The notes under the pieces were generated by a model, which did not search any database, was not told where the DNA came from, and saw nothing but the letters and a program-made list of their open reading frames with translations. 64,000 bases of DNA from Enterococcus sp. DIV0212c (lineage in GTDB: Bacteria > Bacillota > Bacilli > Lactobacillales > Enterococcaceae): contig NZ_JAFREN010000004.1 of assembly GCF_017377505.1 (NCBI RefSeq), positions 186,001-250,000 on the forward strand. The letters are read 5' to 3'. Shown one piece after another: positions 47,598 through 56,471 of this stretch. The stretch's first letter is position 1. Each line of letters starts with the position of its first letter. Both the position numbers and the translations under genes were made by a program.

Positions 47598-47702
47598 TAA
47601 ATCCTCACATCTAATTTATATAACTATGGACTTCTACATCGAATAATACAAACAAATATGTACCTATTATCAGGTTTTCAAACTATACTATCTTGTTACT
47701 TT

Positions 47703-49259
47703 TTATTCAACTTTTTCGAGAATTTTGACATCTCCCGTTTTGGATTTCACATCAATTTTGTATTTACCATTATCTGGTAGTGCAGAAAAATCATTTTTCA
47801 GCTCACCAGTTCCTGTACTTGCTGTTATTTTTACTGATTGACTAGGATCTTGTAACCACTTGATAAAGCCAGATTGACTAGAGACTTTGGCATTTACCTT
47901 GCTATCTTGGATGGCAATTGTCGGGCCAGATTCATTTTTTAATTCTAATGTACCTTGATTTTCTTCTGAAACAATTTTGCCTTTTTCATTGATCAACAAA
48001 ATATCCCCTTTTGTTCGTTTGACGATTACTTGACCATCCGTTGCTGTTGCTTTTAGCTGTTTTGTTTCAGAATCTTCTAAAATCATACGACCAGAATGAT
48101 TGTTTAAGACAATGTTGTCTGAGCGCAAGAATTTTAAAATAGATAATCCTTTATTGCCCTCAATTGTTAAATCTCCTAACATGCCAGTAATAACTGTTTT
48201 GCCAGAAGCACTTTTAACATCCAAATTCATTGCAGATTCTTCTATGATCACGTCTCCATACTCACTAACGATGTTGCCTTCATCTGCAATAATATTTTTT
48301 GCATAGACATCCCCTGAAACTAAATCTAAATTAAAATTCTTTGTTTGGATGTCCAACAAACGTAAATCTCCCCGACTTAAGCCTAAGTGAAAATCATCAA
48401 GAATCGTTCCTTTTGGGATAAAGAAAATCACTTCTGAACGCCCTGTTCGAGTGAATGTATCAAAGATATTCTCTTTATCTAACGTTAAGTTGACCTTGTT
48501 GTCATAAGAGCCATTTTCGATTTTTCGTATATCACTTTCTTTAAATCGGCCCTTGACCATCAGACTTGGCTTTTCTGTGCTGGATACTTCAACTGTCGTA
48601 ATCTCAACATCTGCATCTGAATCAAAACTGAAAGCAGCCTGTTTAGTTGAAGAGAGAATGAGTTCTTTATAATATTGCCTGCCTGTATACATCAATCGAC
48701 CAGTTACTGAAAAAAACAACAACATAACCGTTCCAAAGGCCAATAAACCAATTGACAGTCCATTAATCAAGTGCCGTTTTTTTTTGATCCATCCTTTTAC
48801 TAATTGCAAAATTATTGCTAACAATAATAAACATAAAACGGTTGGAATACCTGCCAAATTTCGCTCTGTATTTAGCTCTTTGACTGTATAGATCATGAAA
48901 AAGGTAAATAATGCTAACAACACTAACATTAATAGTGGTTTAAGAACTTTAAATACCGTTTTTATAAATTTTTGCATTCTTTTTTTCTGTGCTTTAATGA
49001 ACACATCTTGTATTTCTTCTCTAGGTACAACAGAAGTCTTGGCATTGATTGCTGCATCTAAACTTAAATCTGCATAATAATCAGCGGCTATCTCTTCTGG
49101 CGGAGCAAGTCTAGCCACGACTTCTTCTTCTGTCTGTCCTTCTTCTAAACAAATGGCTAACTGCTCCAGTAAATCTTCCTTTAACTCATTAAAATCTTCT
49201 ATATCTTCTTCAGCAAAAGCAGCCTTTAGTTGTTTTAAATATTCGTCCATTGTCTTCAC
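47703..49259 (-). CDS. HAAS/DUF4097-type membrane protein
   Basis: 518 residues from a GTG at 49259 that overlaps the PadR stop by one base; GGGGGG lies 7 bases upstream. The N-terminus (about 1-75, MDEYLKQLKAAFAEEDIEDF, ELKEDLLEQLAICLEEGQTEEEVVARLAPPEEIAADYY) is a HAAS-type helical domain that often follows PadR genes. Four membrane segments follow (about 98-190). The C-terminal half (about 205-518) is a long parallel beta region of DUF4097 type, with repeating G/D-x-V/I steps (GDLRLLDIQTKNFNLDLVSGDVYAK). In enterococci related DUF4097 proteins (LiaX-like) monitor the envelope during antibiotic stress; whether this one does is inferred. Confidence 0.82.
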   Translation of the reverse strand: MKTMDEYLKQLKAAFAEEDIEDFNELKEDLLEQLAICLEEGQTEEEVVARLAPPEEIAADYYADLSLDAAINAKTSVVPREEIQDVFIKAQKKRMQKFIKTVFKVLKPLLMLVLLALFTFFMIYTVKELNTERNLAGIPTVLCLLLLAIILQLVKGWIKKKRHLINGLSIGLLAFGTVMLLFFSVTGRLMYTGRQYYKELILSSTKQAAFSFDSDADVEITTVEVSSTEKPSLMVKGRFKESDIRKIENGSYDNKVNLTLDKENIFDTFTRTGRSEVIFFIPKGTILDDFHLGLSRGDLRLLDIQTKNFNLDLVSGDVYAKNIIADEGNIVSEYGDVIIEESAMNLDVKSASGKTVITGMLGDLTIEGNKGLSILKFLRSDNIVLNNHSGRMILEDSETKQLKATATDGQVIVKRTKGDILLINEKGKIVSEENQGTLELKNESGPTIAIQDSKVNAKVSSQSGFIKWLQDPSQSVKITASTGTGELKNDFSALPDNGKYKIDVKSKTGDVKILEKVE

Positions 49260-49576
49260 TAATCTGCCCCCCTCAGTTTACTTACTTGTTCAACGAATTC
49301 ATCCCAATCATGTTCTAAAAGTGCCAAATATTCTGTTCCTTTATCAGTCATTTGGTAGTACTTTCTGGAAGGCCCATCTGGCGATTCTTTGGTATAAATG
49401 ATGCAGTAGGATTCTTTAACTAATCGGCGTAAAACTGGGTAAAGTGCCCCTTCAGTAATTGGTATAAACTGATTCACTCGTTGTGTTAACTCGTAACCAT
49501 ATCGATCTTCTTTTTGTATAAAATGAAGCACACACATCTCTAAAGCGCCTTTTTTAAATTGGCTGGAAGCCCTCAT
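49259..49576 (-). CDS. PadR-family transcriptional regulator
   Basis: 105 residues. It has the PadR winged helix: KGALEMCVLHFIQKEDRYGYEL (about 8-30), ITEGALYPVLRRLVKES and the wing RKYYQMTDKGTEYLALL. PadR proteins of this size sense envelope-active drugs or phenolics and repress a neighbouring gene. Translation is coupled to the HAAS/DUF4097 gene by a one-base overlap, so the two act as a regulator-target pair, the same architecture as the bacitracin-type PadR/DUF1700 units. Confidence 0.92.
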   Translation of the reverse strand: MRASSQFKKGALEMCVLHFIQKEDRYGYELTQRVNQFIPITEGALYPVLRRLVKESYCIIYTKESPDGPSRKYYQMTDKGTEYLALLEHDWDEFVEQVSKLRGAD

Positions 49577-49754
49577 CGCTCAATCCCCTTATCACAGTTT
49601 TGATTGACAAATTACCCGCTGTTGTCATAACTATCCACTGAAATAAAATTGAGTATGAAAAGAACAATTAAGTTAGTTTGATTTATTTTTAGAAATAAAA
49701 ATTTGCTTGTTACAGTAACGCTACGTTTTCTAAAAAGTATCAAAATAACCTTGA

Positions 49755-49779
49755 CATTAAAGTGCTTTGCACTTTAATG
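49755..49779. repeat. Perfect palindrome downstream of the 49802 gene
   Basis: CATTAAAGTG and CACTTTAATG, perfect 10-base arms around CTTTG. TTGACA overlaps its left end on the plus strand. No T-run follows, so it could be an operator rather than a terminator. It lies about 180 bases upstream of padR. Confidence 0.55.
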
Positions 49780-49801
49780 AAAGCTACTGCCCAGTCCTTT
49801 T

Positions 49802-50326
49802 TCAGTGGTTGTTGCGGTTGTAATTCTTTTTCTCTTGAATGATACCTTGACGCTCTTCTGGTGTCAAATTAGGATCGCTCAAGCGTTCGCCCCACTCCTT
49901 GTTTTTTTGACCTCTTTCCCTGCCACTAGCAGAGGCTCCTGAAACTGTATCTGCTCCTACATCACTTGGCACTTGTGACGTATCTTCTTCTATCGGTGAT
50001 TGAGCATTTGTTTGGTCAGAAGCTGTTGACCACTCTTTTTCTACCTCTTGGGTTACTGTTGGATTTGTTGCTTTTTCTTCTTCTATTGTTTTCATTGCCT
50101 CTTTTTGTTCTTTTTTTACTTCCTGTTCTTTTAGTTTCGTCTTGATCGAATTTTCAACATGAGCAATTTTTTTTGAGACAATTTTGGCTAGTCGTTCTCT
50201 TTTTAAAGCGAAGCGTTCTTTGACTGCTTCATCTTTAGAAAATGCAGCATCTGAGGTAACTGTCGTTTGGGCAGTCCCGCCCCCTATCATCAAAAAAGCT
50301 ATGCACACTACTATATATTTTTTCAT
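49802..50326 (-). CDS. Secreted Glu/Lys-rich protein of unknown function
   Basis: 174 residues. A signal peptide (about 1-27, IVVCIAFLMIGGGTAQ then SDAAFS) precedes a charged, mostly helical region (about 30-90, KRERLAKIVSKKIAHVENSIKTKLKEQE) likely to be a coiled coil, then a Ser/Thr/Glu-rich stretch, and a C-terminal segment, KEWGERLSDPNLTPEERQGIIQEKKNY. I do not recognise a family. It follows a lipoprotein gene by 29 bases, so both are probably expressed together and exported. Confidence 0.7.
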   Translation of the reverse strand: MKKYIVVCIAFLMIGGGTAQTTVTSDAAFSKDEAVKERFALKRERLAKIVSKKIAHVENSIKTKLKEQEVKKEQKEAMKTIEEEKATNPTVTQEVEKEWSTASDQTNAQSPIEEDTSQVPSDVGADTVSGASASGRERGQKNKEWGERLSDPNLTPEERQGIIQEKKNYNRNNH

Positions 50327-50355
50327 CCTAACTTCTCCTTAATCAACATATTTCT

Positions 50356-51054
50356 TTACTGCTTTTCTCCTTGAAATGCATCTAGCAATTCATTAAAGCG
50401 CGTTTCTTCATCCACAATGCGCCAATATTTTTTCTCCTTCTCATCTGGCAATAATTCTAAGTGAATCGTCGTCGGCTCTTTTGTTGCTTTCAACTCTTTA
50501 AATGTTTTTTTTAGTGCTTCAAATTGGATTTGATTAAGGTCCTCGTCTTTTAATTCAGCTAATTCTTTTAAAATACTATTTAATTGTTTTTCATCAGAGA
50601 TTTTATCGATATCTTCTAAATGATCGATCTTCTCGTATCCTCTATTTTTTAACCACTGTCCTAATTCTTCCTCTGTTTTTTGATCGATAAGTTGGTCAAA
50701 ATTTGTCTGATCCAGCCCGATAATCGTCACTTCAGCTTCTTGTCCTTTTGAATTACTGTCTTTCATTTCTATAGAAAAACTCGTTTCTTTTTCGAGACAT
50801 TCCTGATAAATCGTTACTAATTCTTGCGCCTGTTCTTTTGACAAATCAAATAATTCAGAAAAATCCTGCATCAAATCAGCTTGTGTGGGTGCATCGATTT
50901 GATAAAAACATTGCTCAGCAAGTTCTGCATCTTTATGATAAATTACATTATTAATGAACGCTGTAGCAACATTTTTAGGATCGGTAGGCTTTGTACATCC
51001 ATTCAAAACAATAACTATAAAAGCTAACATAATAACTATTCCCATTTTTTTCAT
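50356..51054 (-). CDS. Putative lipoprotein (DUF5105-like)
   Basis: 232 residues. The signal (MKKMGIVIMLAFIVIVLNGC) has a lipobox VLNGC with Cys20 as the lipidated residue. The exported domain begins with DPKNVATAFINNVIYHKDAELAEQCF and continues mostly helical with many acidic residues, a pattern reminiscent of DUF5105 lipoproteins of lactic acid bacteria; this is a weak assignment. AAGGAG is 12 bases before the ATG. The promoter is at 51190-51218. It leads a two-gene operon with the secreted protein at 49802. Confidence 0.75.
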   Translation of the reverse strand: MKKMGIVIMLAFIVIVLNGCTKPTDPKNVATAFINNVIYHKDAELAEQCFYQIDAPTQADLMQDFSELFDLSKEQAQELVTIYQECLEKETSFSIEMKDSNSKGQEAEVTIIGLDQTNFDQLIDQKTEEELGQWLKNRGYEKIDHLEDIDKISDEKQLNSILKELAELKDEDLNQIQFEALKKTFKELKATKEPTTIHLELLPDEKEKKYWRIVDEETRFNELLDAFQGEKQ

Positions 51055-51547
51055 ACGTCTAATTGGCTCCTTTTACGACAATAACTATTGATTTTTTCTG
51101 TATATTTTTTCTACTATATACTATTTATATTTTGAATTTCCCTCTCCCTTTCGTTCCCTATTATTCATAAAATAATAGCAGTTAGACAAAATATACTAAG
51201 CTTCCTAACTATTGTCAATAGAATAATAGTTAATCTACCATTCTCTATCTATTTTCCTATAAGTTAATCGCAGAGATTTTGATTTATTAAGAACAATTTT
51301 TAGTTTGTTTACTATTAAATATATCTTTTTTTCCAACTTTTTCTCATATAAAAATATTAAAGATTTGTCCAAATCGCTGTTTTGTAGCATACTAGTAATA
51401 GAAATGTTTTTTTAGAAACACAGGATAAAACCAATCTGTTCTGAAATAAATAGGATAAAATGACCGTAATAGTATTTTATATGATTTATTTTCTAACGAA
51501 TTTGATTGGGATGTACAAACCAGAAAAAAGAATTTGGGGTGAGAAAG
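51055..51547. other. Divergent promoter region of the lipoprotein operon and opuC
   Basis: 490 bases with no gene. On the minus strand a strong promoter is at 51190-51218. On the plus strand a possible opuC promoter is TTGTCC (51365-51370), 17 bases, CATACT (51388-51393). Confidence 0.6.
51190..51218 (-). promoter_or_regulatory. Promoter of the lipoprotein operon
   Basis: TTGACA (51213-51218, perfect), a 17-base spacer and TATATT (51190-51195). The transcript would have a 5' leader of about 130 bases. Confidence 0.7.
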
Positions 51548-52741
51548 TTGATCGAATTTCAACATGTTTCAAAAATTTACAAAGGCGGTAAAATCGCTGT
51601 AGATGACATCAATCTGTCTTTTGATAAAGGTGAATTTATCTGCTTTATCGGAACCAGCGGCAGTGGAAAAACAACTTCTATGCGAATGATCAATCGGATG
51701 ACTGATCCATCAAAAGGAAAAATTTTGATCAATGGAGAAGATATCTTATCGATCAATCCAGTAGAATTACGCAGAAAAATTGGTTATGTCATTCAAAATA
51801 TCGGTTTAATGCCGCATATGACAATCAGAGAAAATATCGTACTTGTGCCTAAGCTCTTAAAAGTTGATTTAGAAGAACGGAATAAAATTGCAGAAAAAAT
51901 GATCGATCTAGTTGAGTTACCTAGAGAAATGCTAGATCGTTATCCAAACGAGCTTTCCGGCGGTCAACAACAACGAATTGGTGTTGTCAGAGCGCTAGCT
52001 GCGAATCAAGATATCATCTTGATGGATGAACCTTTCGGCGCCTTAGACCCGATCACCAGAGACTCTCTGCAAGATTTGGTCAAAGACCTGCAAGAACGTT
52101 TAGGAAAAACGATCGTGTTTGTAACCCATGATATGGATGAAGCGCTAAAATTAGCAAATCGAATTGCGATCATGAGTGAAGGGAAAGTTATTCAATTTGA
52201 TACACCGGATAATATTCTTCGTAATCCAGTTAATGAATTCGTGGAAGAGCTGATTGGTGAAGACCGTCTGATCCAAGCGAAACCGGATATTACCACTGTG
52301 GGTGAAGTTATGCTGAACAACGCGATCACGATCACACCGGAAAAATCTTTATCCGAAGCCATCAAACTGATGAGAGAAAAACGTGTTGATACATTATTAG
52401 TGGTTGACGGATCAGGTGTCTTAAAAGGCTTTATCGATGTTGAAACACTTGATCGACGCAGAAATACTGCAACAAGTGTTAGTGATATCATGAATCCAAA
52501 AGTATTCTTTGTAAAAAAATCTTCTTTATTGCGAGATACGTTACAAAGAATCTTAAAACGCGGATTAAAATATGTTCCTGTGGTAGACGACCAACAAAAA
52601 GTCGTTGGTATCTTAACTCGAGCATCATTGGTAGATATCGTTTACGATGTAATTTGGGGTGAAGAAGAGTCAGAAGATGAGGCACCAACTCCAAGTGAAC
52701 CAGAAACAACTGATGTCAAACAACCTCAAGCGGAGGTGTAA
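51548..52741 (+). CDS. opuCA: Osmoprotectant ABC transporter ATP-binding protein
   Basis: 397 residues from the TTG at 51548 ([15 protein letters not shown]), the usual OpuCA start; a GTG 9 bases earlier overlaps the ribosome site GGGGTGAG. Walker [10 protein letters not shown], signature [10 protein letters not shown], Walker [13 protein letters not shown] and switch histidine in VTHDMDEA are intact. The C-terminal third carries two CBS domains (about 255-375), which in OpuC proteins sense ionic strength or cyclic-di-AMP. It energises uptake of carnitine, glycine betaine or choline with the next three gene products. Confidence 0.93.
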   Translation: MIEFQHVSKIYKGGKIAVDDINLSFDKGEFICFIGTSGSGKTTSMRMINRMTDPSKGKILINGEDILSINPVELRRKIGYVIQNIGLMPHMTIRENIVLVPKLLKVDLEERNKIAEKMIDLVELPREMLDRYPNELSGGQQQRIGVVRALAANQDIILMDEPFGALDPITRDSLQDLVKDLQERLGKTIVFVTHDMDEALKLANRIAIMSEGKVIQFDTPDNILRNPVNEFVEELIGEDRLIQAKPDITTVGEVMLNNAITITPEKSLSEAIKLMREKRVDTLLVVDGSGVLKGFIDVETLDRRRNTATSVSDIMNPKVFFVKKSSLLRDTLQRILKRGLKYVPVVDDQQKVVGILTRASLVDIVYDVIWGEEESEDEAPTPSEPETTDVKQPQAEV

Positions 52742-52745
52742 AAAA

Positions 52746-53381
52746 ATGAATCAGTTTCTTTTAGAACGAGGAAATGAACTTGTCACTAAAATAGGTGAAC
52801 ACATTTTTATCTCAGGTATCGCGCTTATTTTAGGAATTTTGTTTGCAGTCCCGATTGGGATATTATTAACAAGAACTAAAAAAACAGCTGCAATCATTAT
52901 TGGTTTGACTAGTGCTTTGCAAACCGTCCCTTCATTGGCTTTACTTGCGTTGATGATCCCAATCTTTGGTGTTGGAAAAATTCCAGCAATTATCGCACTG
53001 TTTATTTACTCATTGCTCCCTATTTTACGAAATACGTATATTGGTATCAAAGAAGTCAGCTCTGATTATAAAGACGCTGCTAAAGGGATGGGAATGACAA
53101 ATTTACAATCGATTTTTATGGTTGAACTACCGATTGCTATGCCGACGATCATGGCAGGGATTCGATTAGCTGCCGTTTATGTGATTGCTTGGGCAACGTT
53201 AGCTTCTTATATTGGTGCTGGCGGTCTTGGAGACTTTATTTTCAGCGGATTAAACAATTATCAGCCAGATTTGATTTTTGCTGGAACTATTCCTGTCACT
53301 ATTTTAGCCCTAGCTGCAGACCTGTTACTTGGTTTGTTAGAGAAAAAATTAACTCCTAAAGCACTAAGGGAGGCAGAATAA
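52746..53381 (+). CDS. opuCB: Osmoprotectant ABC transporter permease
   Basis: 211 residues from the ATG at 52746, with GGAGG 7 bases upstream and 4 bases after the ATPase stop. Five to six membrane helices and the [36 protein letters not shown] coupling loop mark the OpuCB/ProW type. Its stop overlaps the start of the binding-protein gene by one base (TAATG). Confidence 0.94.
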   Translation: MNQFLLERGNELVTKIGEHIFISGIALILGILFAVPIGILLTRTKKTAAIIIGLTSALQTVPSLALLALMIPIFGVGKIPAIIALFIYSLLPILRNTYIGIKEVSSDYKDAAKGMGMTNLQSIFMVELPIAMPTIMAGIRLAAVYVIAWATLASYIGAGGLGDFIFSGLNNYQPDLIFAGTIPVTILALAADLLLGLLEKKLTPKALREAE

Positions 53382-54313
53382 TGAAACGAAAATTACAATT
53401 ATTACTTATTGCATTTAGCAGTATTTTATTACTATCCAGTTGTTCCTTACCAGGATTATCTTCAAACTCAGATGATTCTACTATTGCGATAACAGGAGGA
53501 ATTACCTCTGAAGCACAAATATTAGCAAGTTTAGTCGCCGGAATGATCGAACATTATACAGATGAAAAAACTACGATCATCAATAATTTAGCGACAACAA
53601 CTATTAACCATCAAGCAATGATGAATGGCGATGCTCAAATTTCAGCTGCACGTTATACTGGGACCGATTTGACGACTACCTTAAATATGGAGCCAATCAA
53701 AGATCCTAAAAAAGCCTTTGCTGTTGTACAATCAGAGTTTGAAAAACGATTCCAGCAAAAATGGTTCAACTCTTATGGTTTTGCTAATACCTACGCTTTT
53801 ATGGTCACTCAAGAAACTGCCAAAAAGTATAATTTAAAAACAATCAGCGATTTAAAAAAAGTCGGTGATCAATTGACTGCAGGTGTAGATACCTCTTGGA
53901 TCGATCGAAAAGGTGATGGATATAAAGGCTTCACAGAAACATACGGATTTGATTTCAAACGAGTCTTCCCGATGCAAATTGGGTTAGTATATGATGCAGT
54001 TGCAGCTAATAAGATGGATGTCGTTTTAGGTTATTCAACGGATGGCCGTATCGGCAGTTATGATTTAGTGATTTTAGAAGATGATCTTCACTTCTTCCCA
54101 CCTTATGATGCCTGTGCTGTTGCAACTGATGAAATCCTAAAAAAACATCCTGAATTAAAAGATGTTCTAGCTAAACTATCAGGAAAAATTTCTACAGAAA
54201 CTATGCAAAAGTTAAACTATCAAGCCGATAATGACTTGATGGAACCTGAAACAGTAGCTGAGACCTTCTTACAAGAACACCATTTCTTTGAAAATGAAGG
54301 AGGTGGGAAATAA
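53381..54313 (+). CDS. opuCC: Osmoprotectant ABC transporter substrate-binding lipoprotein
   Basis: 310 residues. The signal has lipobox LLLSSC with the lipid Cys at about 21. The body is the OpuAC/ProX-type binding fold: IAITGGITSEAQILASLVAGMIE, NGDAQISAARYTGTDL, VLGYSTDGRIGSYDLVILEDD and FFPPYDACAV. These tyrosines and the aspartates near the hinge fit a quaternary-ammonium binding cage; which compound is preferred cannot be read. It overlaps the permease genes on both sides by one base. Confidence 0.94.
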   Translation: MKRKLQLLLIAFSSILLLSSCSLPGLSSNSDDSTIAITGGITSEAQILASLVAGMIEHYTDEKTTIINNLATTTINHQAMMNGDAQISAARYTGTDLTTTLNMEPIKDPKKAFAVVQSEFEKRFQQKWFNSYGFANTYAFMVTQETAKKYNLKTISDLKKVGDQLTAGVDTSWIDRKGDGYKGFTETYGFDFKRVFPMQIGLVYDAVAANKMDVVLGYSTDGRIGSYDLVILEDDLHFFPPYDACAVATDEILKKHPELKDVLAKLSGKISTETMQKLNYQADNDLMEPETVAETFLQEHHFFENEGGGK

Positions 54314-54987
54314 TGCAAAATTTACAAGATATGAATTTGCTGCAGCAGTTTTTCTATTACTTTGAACAAAACGGCAGCTATGTATTGAGCCAGTTTGTCC
54401 GACATTTTCTGATTTCCATTTATGGTGTATTATTTGCCGCAATCATTGGAATACCGATCGGCATTTTCATTGCTCGTAGAAGAAAAATGGCTGGCTGGGT
54501 CGTGAGTATCGCAAACTTGATCCAAACGGTCCCTTCTCTAGCGATGCTTTCAATTTTAATGCTCGGTCTTGGTCTTGGAGTAAACACCGTTATTGTCACT
54601 GTCTTTCTTTATTCACTTTTACCGATCATCAAAAATACTTATACTGGTATGATTCAAGTCGATCGGAATATTTTAGATGTAGGTAAAGGAATGGGGATGA
54701 CAAAATGGCAACTCCTTTACATGGTAGAATTGCCGCTTTCAGTATCTGTGATCATGGCAGGTATCCGCAATGCTTTAGTTGTGGCGATCGGAATCACTGC
54801 CATTGGTGCGTTTGTAGGCGCCGGCGGTCTTGGTGATATTATTATCCGTGGAACCAATGCTACAGATGGTACAGCGATCATTCTTGTTGGCGCTTTGCCA
54901 ACGGCATTGATGGCAATCATTACAGACTGGGTATTAGGCATGATCGAACGCCGATTAGATCCAGCGAGTAAGCATTCAACAAATTAA
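54313..54987 (+). CDS. opuCD: Osmoprotectant ABC transporter permease, second subunit
   Basis: 224 residues with five to six membrane helices and the coupling segment DVGKGMGMTKWQLLYMVELPLSVSVIMAG, paralogous to OpuCB. It completes the OpuC complex (two permeases, ATPase, lipoprotein). It starts one base inside the opuCC stop, and the operon ends at the hairpin 55061-55121. Confidence 0.94.
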   Translation: MQNLQDMNLLQQFFYYFEQNGSYVLSQFVRHFLISIYGVLFAAIIGIPIGIFIARRRKMAGWVVSIANLIQTVPSLAMLSILMLGLGLGVNTVIVTVFLYSLLPIIKNTYTGMIQVDRNILDVGKGMGMTKWQLLYMVELPLSVSVIMAGIRNALVVAIGITAIGAFVGAGGLGDIIIRGTNATDGTAIILVGALPTALMAIITDWVLGMIERRLDPASKHSTN

Positions 54988-55060
54988 ACATTAATCAGCT
55001 TACAGCTTTTGTTGCTTGATCTAGCAAGAACTGATTGAGCTGCAGGTAAATTGAACAATA

Positions 55061-55121
55061 AAAAAAAGACCTTAATTACTTTTCTGCCTATTAAGTGCAA
55101 AACAGTAATCGAGGTCGTTTT
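55061..55121 (+). terminator. Terminator of the opuC operon
   Basis: GACCTTAATTACT (55068-55080) pairs with AGTAATCGAGGTC (55104-55116) with two mismatches; a T-rich tail follows on the plus strand and an A-run precedes it, so it may also end the convergent menA transcript. Confidence 0.65.
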
Positions 55122-55159
55122 CTTATTAAATTTTTGTTTAAAATACCTAAATCTACTTA

Positions 55160-56065
55160 CTATAACTGAATAAAACTACCGATCAAGTATACAACTGGAT
55201 ACCCAAACATAATCAAAGACATTCCTTTAAGTACCAATGGGAAAGTCTGTTTTTTTATTTGTTGTCTAAAATAGGGTCGCAATATTTTTAAAGTGGTTGG
55301 AAACAGTAAGATTATTCCTAAAGTCAAAACCGGAGCTTGTTTAAAATAAACTGCTGCTATAATTGAAATATAGCTTAGACAGGTCAACAAGATAAGCAAC
55401 GAAACACTATTTTTCTTGCCAATATAATAGACAAGAGTTTTACGCCCATTTTTAATATCTTCCTCAAGGTCACAGGTATTATTTGCCAACAGGTTATTAA
55501 ACATACAGAAAAACATTGGCATAAAACCAATCAGCATACCACCAAGTGAATGAAATGTTAGTTTAGCTGTTCCATAATTCGCTAAGTAAGCACCGATTAT
55601 CGGAATCATAAAGCCACTCAAAACTGCAGGAATAGTCTCAGCTATTGGTAAACTATTGATTGGTCTTCTTCCATACGAATACCCAAAACCAACATAATAC
55701 CCCAAAATCCCCAAGATCAAAACCAGACTGTCTGTACTGAAAACTAAAATAGCACCAAAAAATAAAGAAATGAAAAGAAAAAATAAAAAAGTCCTTTTTA
55801 CTATTTTTAAAGAAAGGTTCCATTTGCTGATAGTACTTGTTTGTTGCTTATAATGATCATCTTTTGCATTTTGAAAATCCATGTAATTATTAAATATATT
55901 CATCGTAATGTGATAAAGAAATAAAACCACTAAAAAAATAAGAAGTCGCCAATTGAAAAAGCTTCCTTGAGTGTAACCGCTGTAAGCCATTCCCAATAAA
56001 ACCAAAAACCAATCCAATGGAGTTGTATAAATTTCTCCTAACTCCCATAAAATTTTTCGTGTCAT
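55160..56065 (-). CDS. menA: UbiA-family prenyltransferase, MenA-like
   Basis: 301 residues with about eight membrane helices. The first Mg-prenyl diphosphate motif is NNYMDFQNAKDD (about 60-71) and the second lies in NNTCDLEEDIKNGRKTLVYYIG (about 195-216). MenA attaches a polyprenyl chain to dihydroxynaphthoate to give demethylmenaquinone, which enterococci make. No other men genes lie nearby, so the substrate is inferred from the genus and the family. It is divergent from nothing; a strong terminator of the next gene lies 90 bases upstream. Confidence 0.85.
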   Translation of the reverse strand: MTRKILWELGEIYTTPLDWFLVLLGMAYSGYTQGSFFNWRLLIFLVVLFLYHITMNIFNNYMDFQNAKDDHYKQQTSTISKWNLSLKIVKRTFLFFLFISLFFGAILVFSTDSLVLILGILGYYVGFGYSYGRRPINSLPIAETIPAVLSGFMIPIIGAYLANYGTAKLTFHSLGGMLIGFMPMFFCMFNNLLANNTCDLEEDIKNGRKTLVYYIGKKNSVSLLILLTCLSYISIIAAVYFKQAPVLTLGIILLFPTTLKILRPYFRQQIKKQTFPLVLKGMSLIMFGYPVVYLIGSFIQL

Positions 56066-56152
56066 TTCCTCTCCAATCTGAACCTTTTTTTATAGCTTAC
56101 AAATGATTATACCTTCTTTCAAGATAGAAGAATAATATTCCACTTTTCCAAA

Positions 56153-56200
56153 TAAAAAAGCTATAAGTTATTCAAAAAATGAACAAACTTACAGCTTTTT
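56153..56200 (-). terminator. Terminator of kimA
   Basis: AAAAGCTGTAAGTT and AACTTATAGCTTTTTT pair on the minus strand (one mismatch), T-run at the end. It lies about 270 bases beyond the kimA stop, after the tandem repeats, which would therefore be part of the kimA 3' untranslated region. Confidence 0.75.
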
Positions 56201-56469
56201 CTATAGAACTAAACGGCTCATTTCACTTTTCTTGATCCAGCTACATGATCCAGCTCTTTAGGAAAATAGATAATCTTCACATGGAACAAAGAGCATTCCA
56301 CGTTCAGATTCCTAATTTTCTATAGAGCTAAACGGCTCATTCCACTTTTTTTGATCCAGCTACATGATCCAGCTCTTTAGGAAAATAGATAATCTTCACA
56401 TGGAACAAAGAACATTCCACGTTCAGATTCCTAATTTTCTATAGAGCTAAACGGCTCATTCCGCTTTTC
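56201..56469. repeat. 119-base tandem direct repeat
   Basis: Copies at 56201-56319 and 56320-56438 differ at only a few positions; a third copy is cut off after 31 bases (56439-56469). Each unit holds GGCTCATTC near its left end, TGATCCAGCTACATGATCCAG (a small internal duplication) and GGAACAAAGA(G/A)CATTCC, which can fold. The AGCTAAACGGCTCATTC word is close to one in the kup leader (AGCTGAACAGGCTCATTC). Confidence 0.9.
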
Positions 56470-56471
56470 TA

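Larger units (their letters stand above)
46532..47702. other. 1.2-kb gene-free region with several hairpins
   Basis: No convincing protein gene on either strand. It holds an 18-base inverted repeat (46877-46894 and 46934-46951), a second stem (46959-46974 and 47018-47035) enclosing a small hairpin (46978-46994), a minus-strand terminator (47055-47092), a candidate small RNA (47184-47287) and the terminator of the DUF4097 gene (47547-47597). So much structure with no gene points to RNA genes or a decayed repeat element. Confidence 0.6.
56066..56471. other. Repeat-bearing region between kimA and menA
   Basis: Holds two and a quarter copies of a 119-base tandem repeat (56201-56469) and the kimA terminator (56153-56200). 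No gene. Confidence 0.75.
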
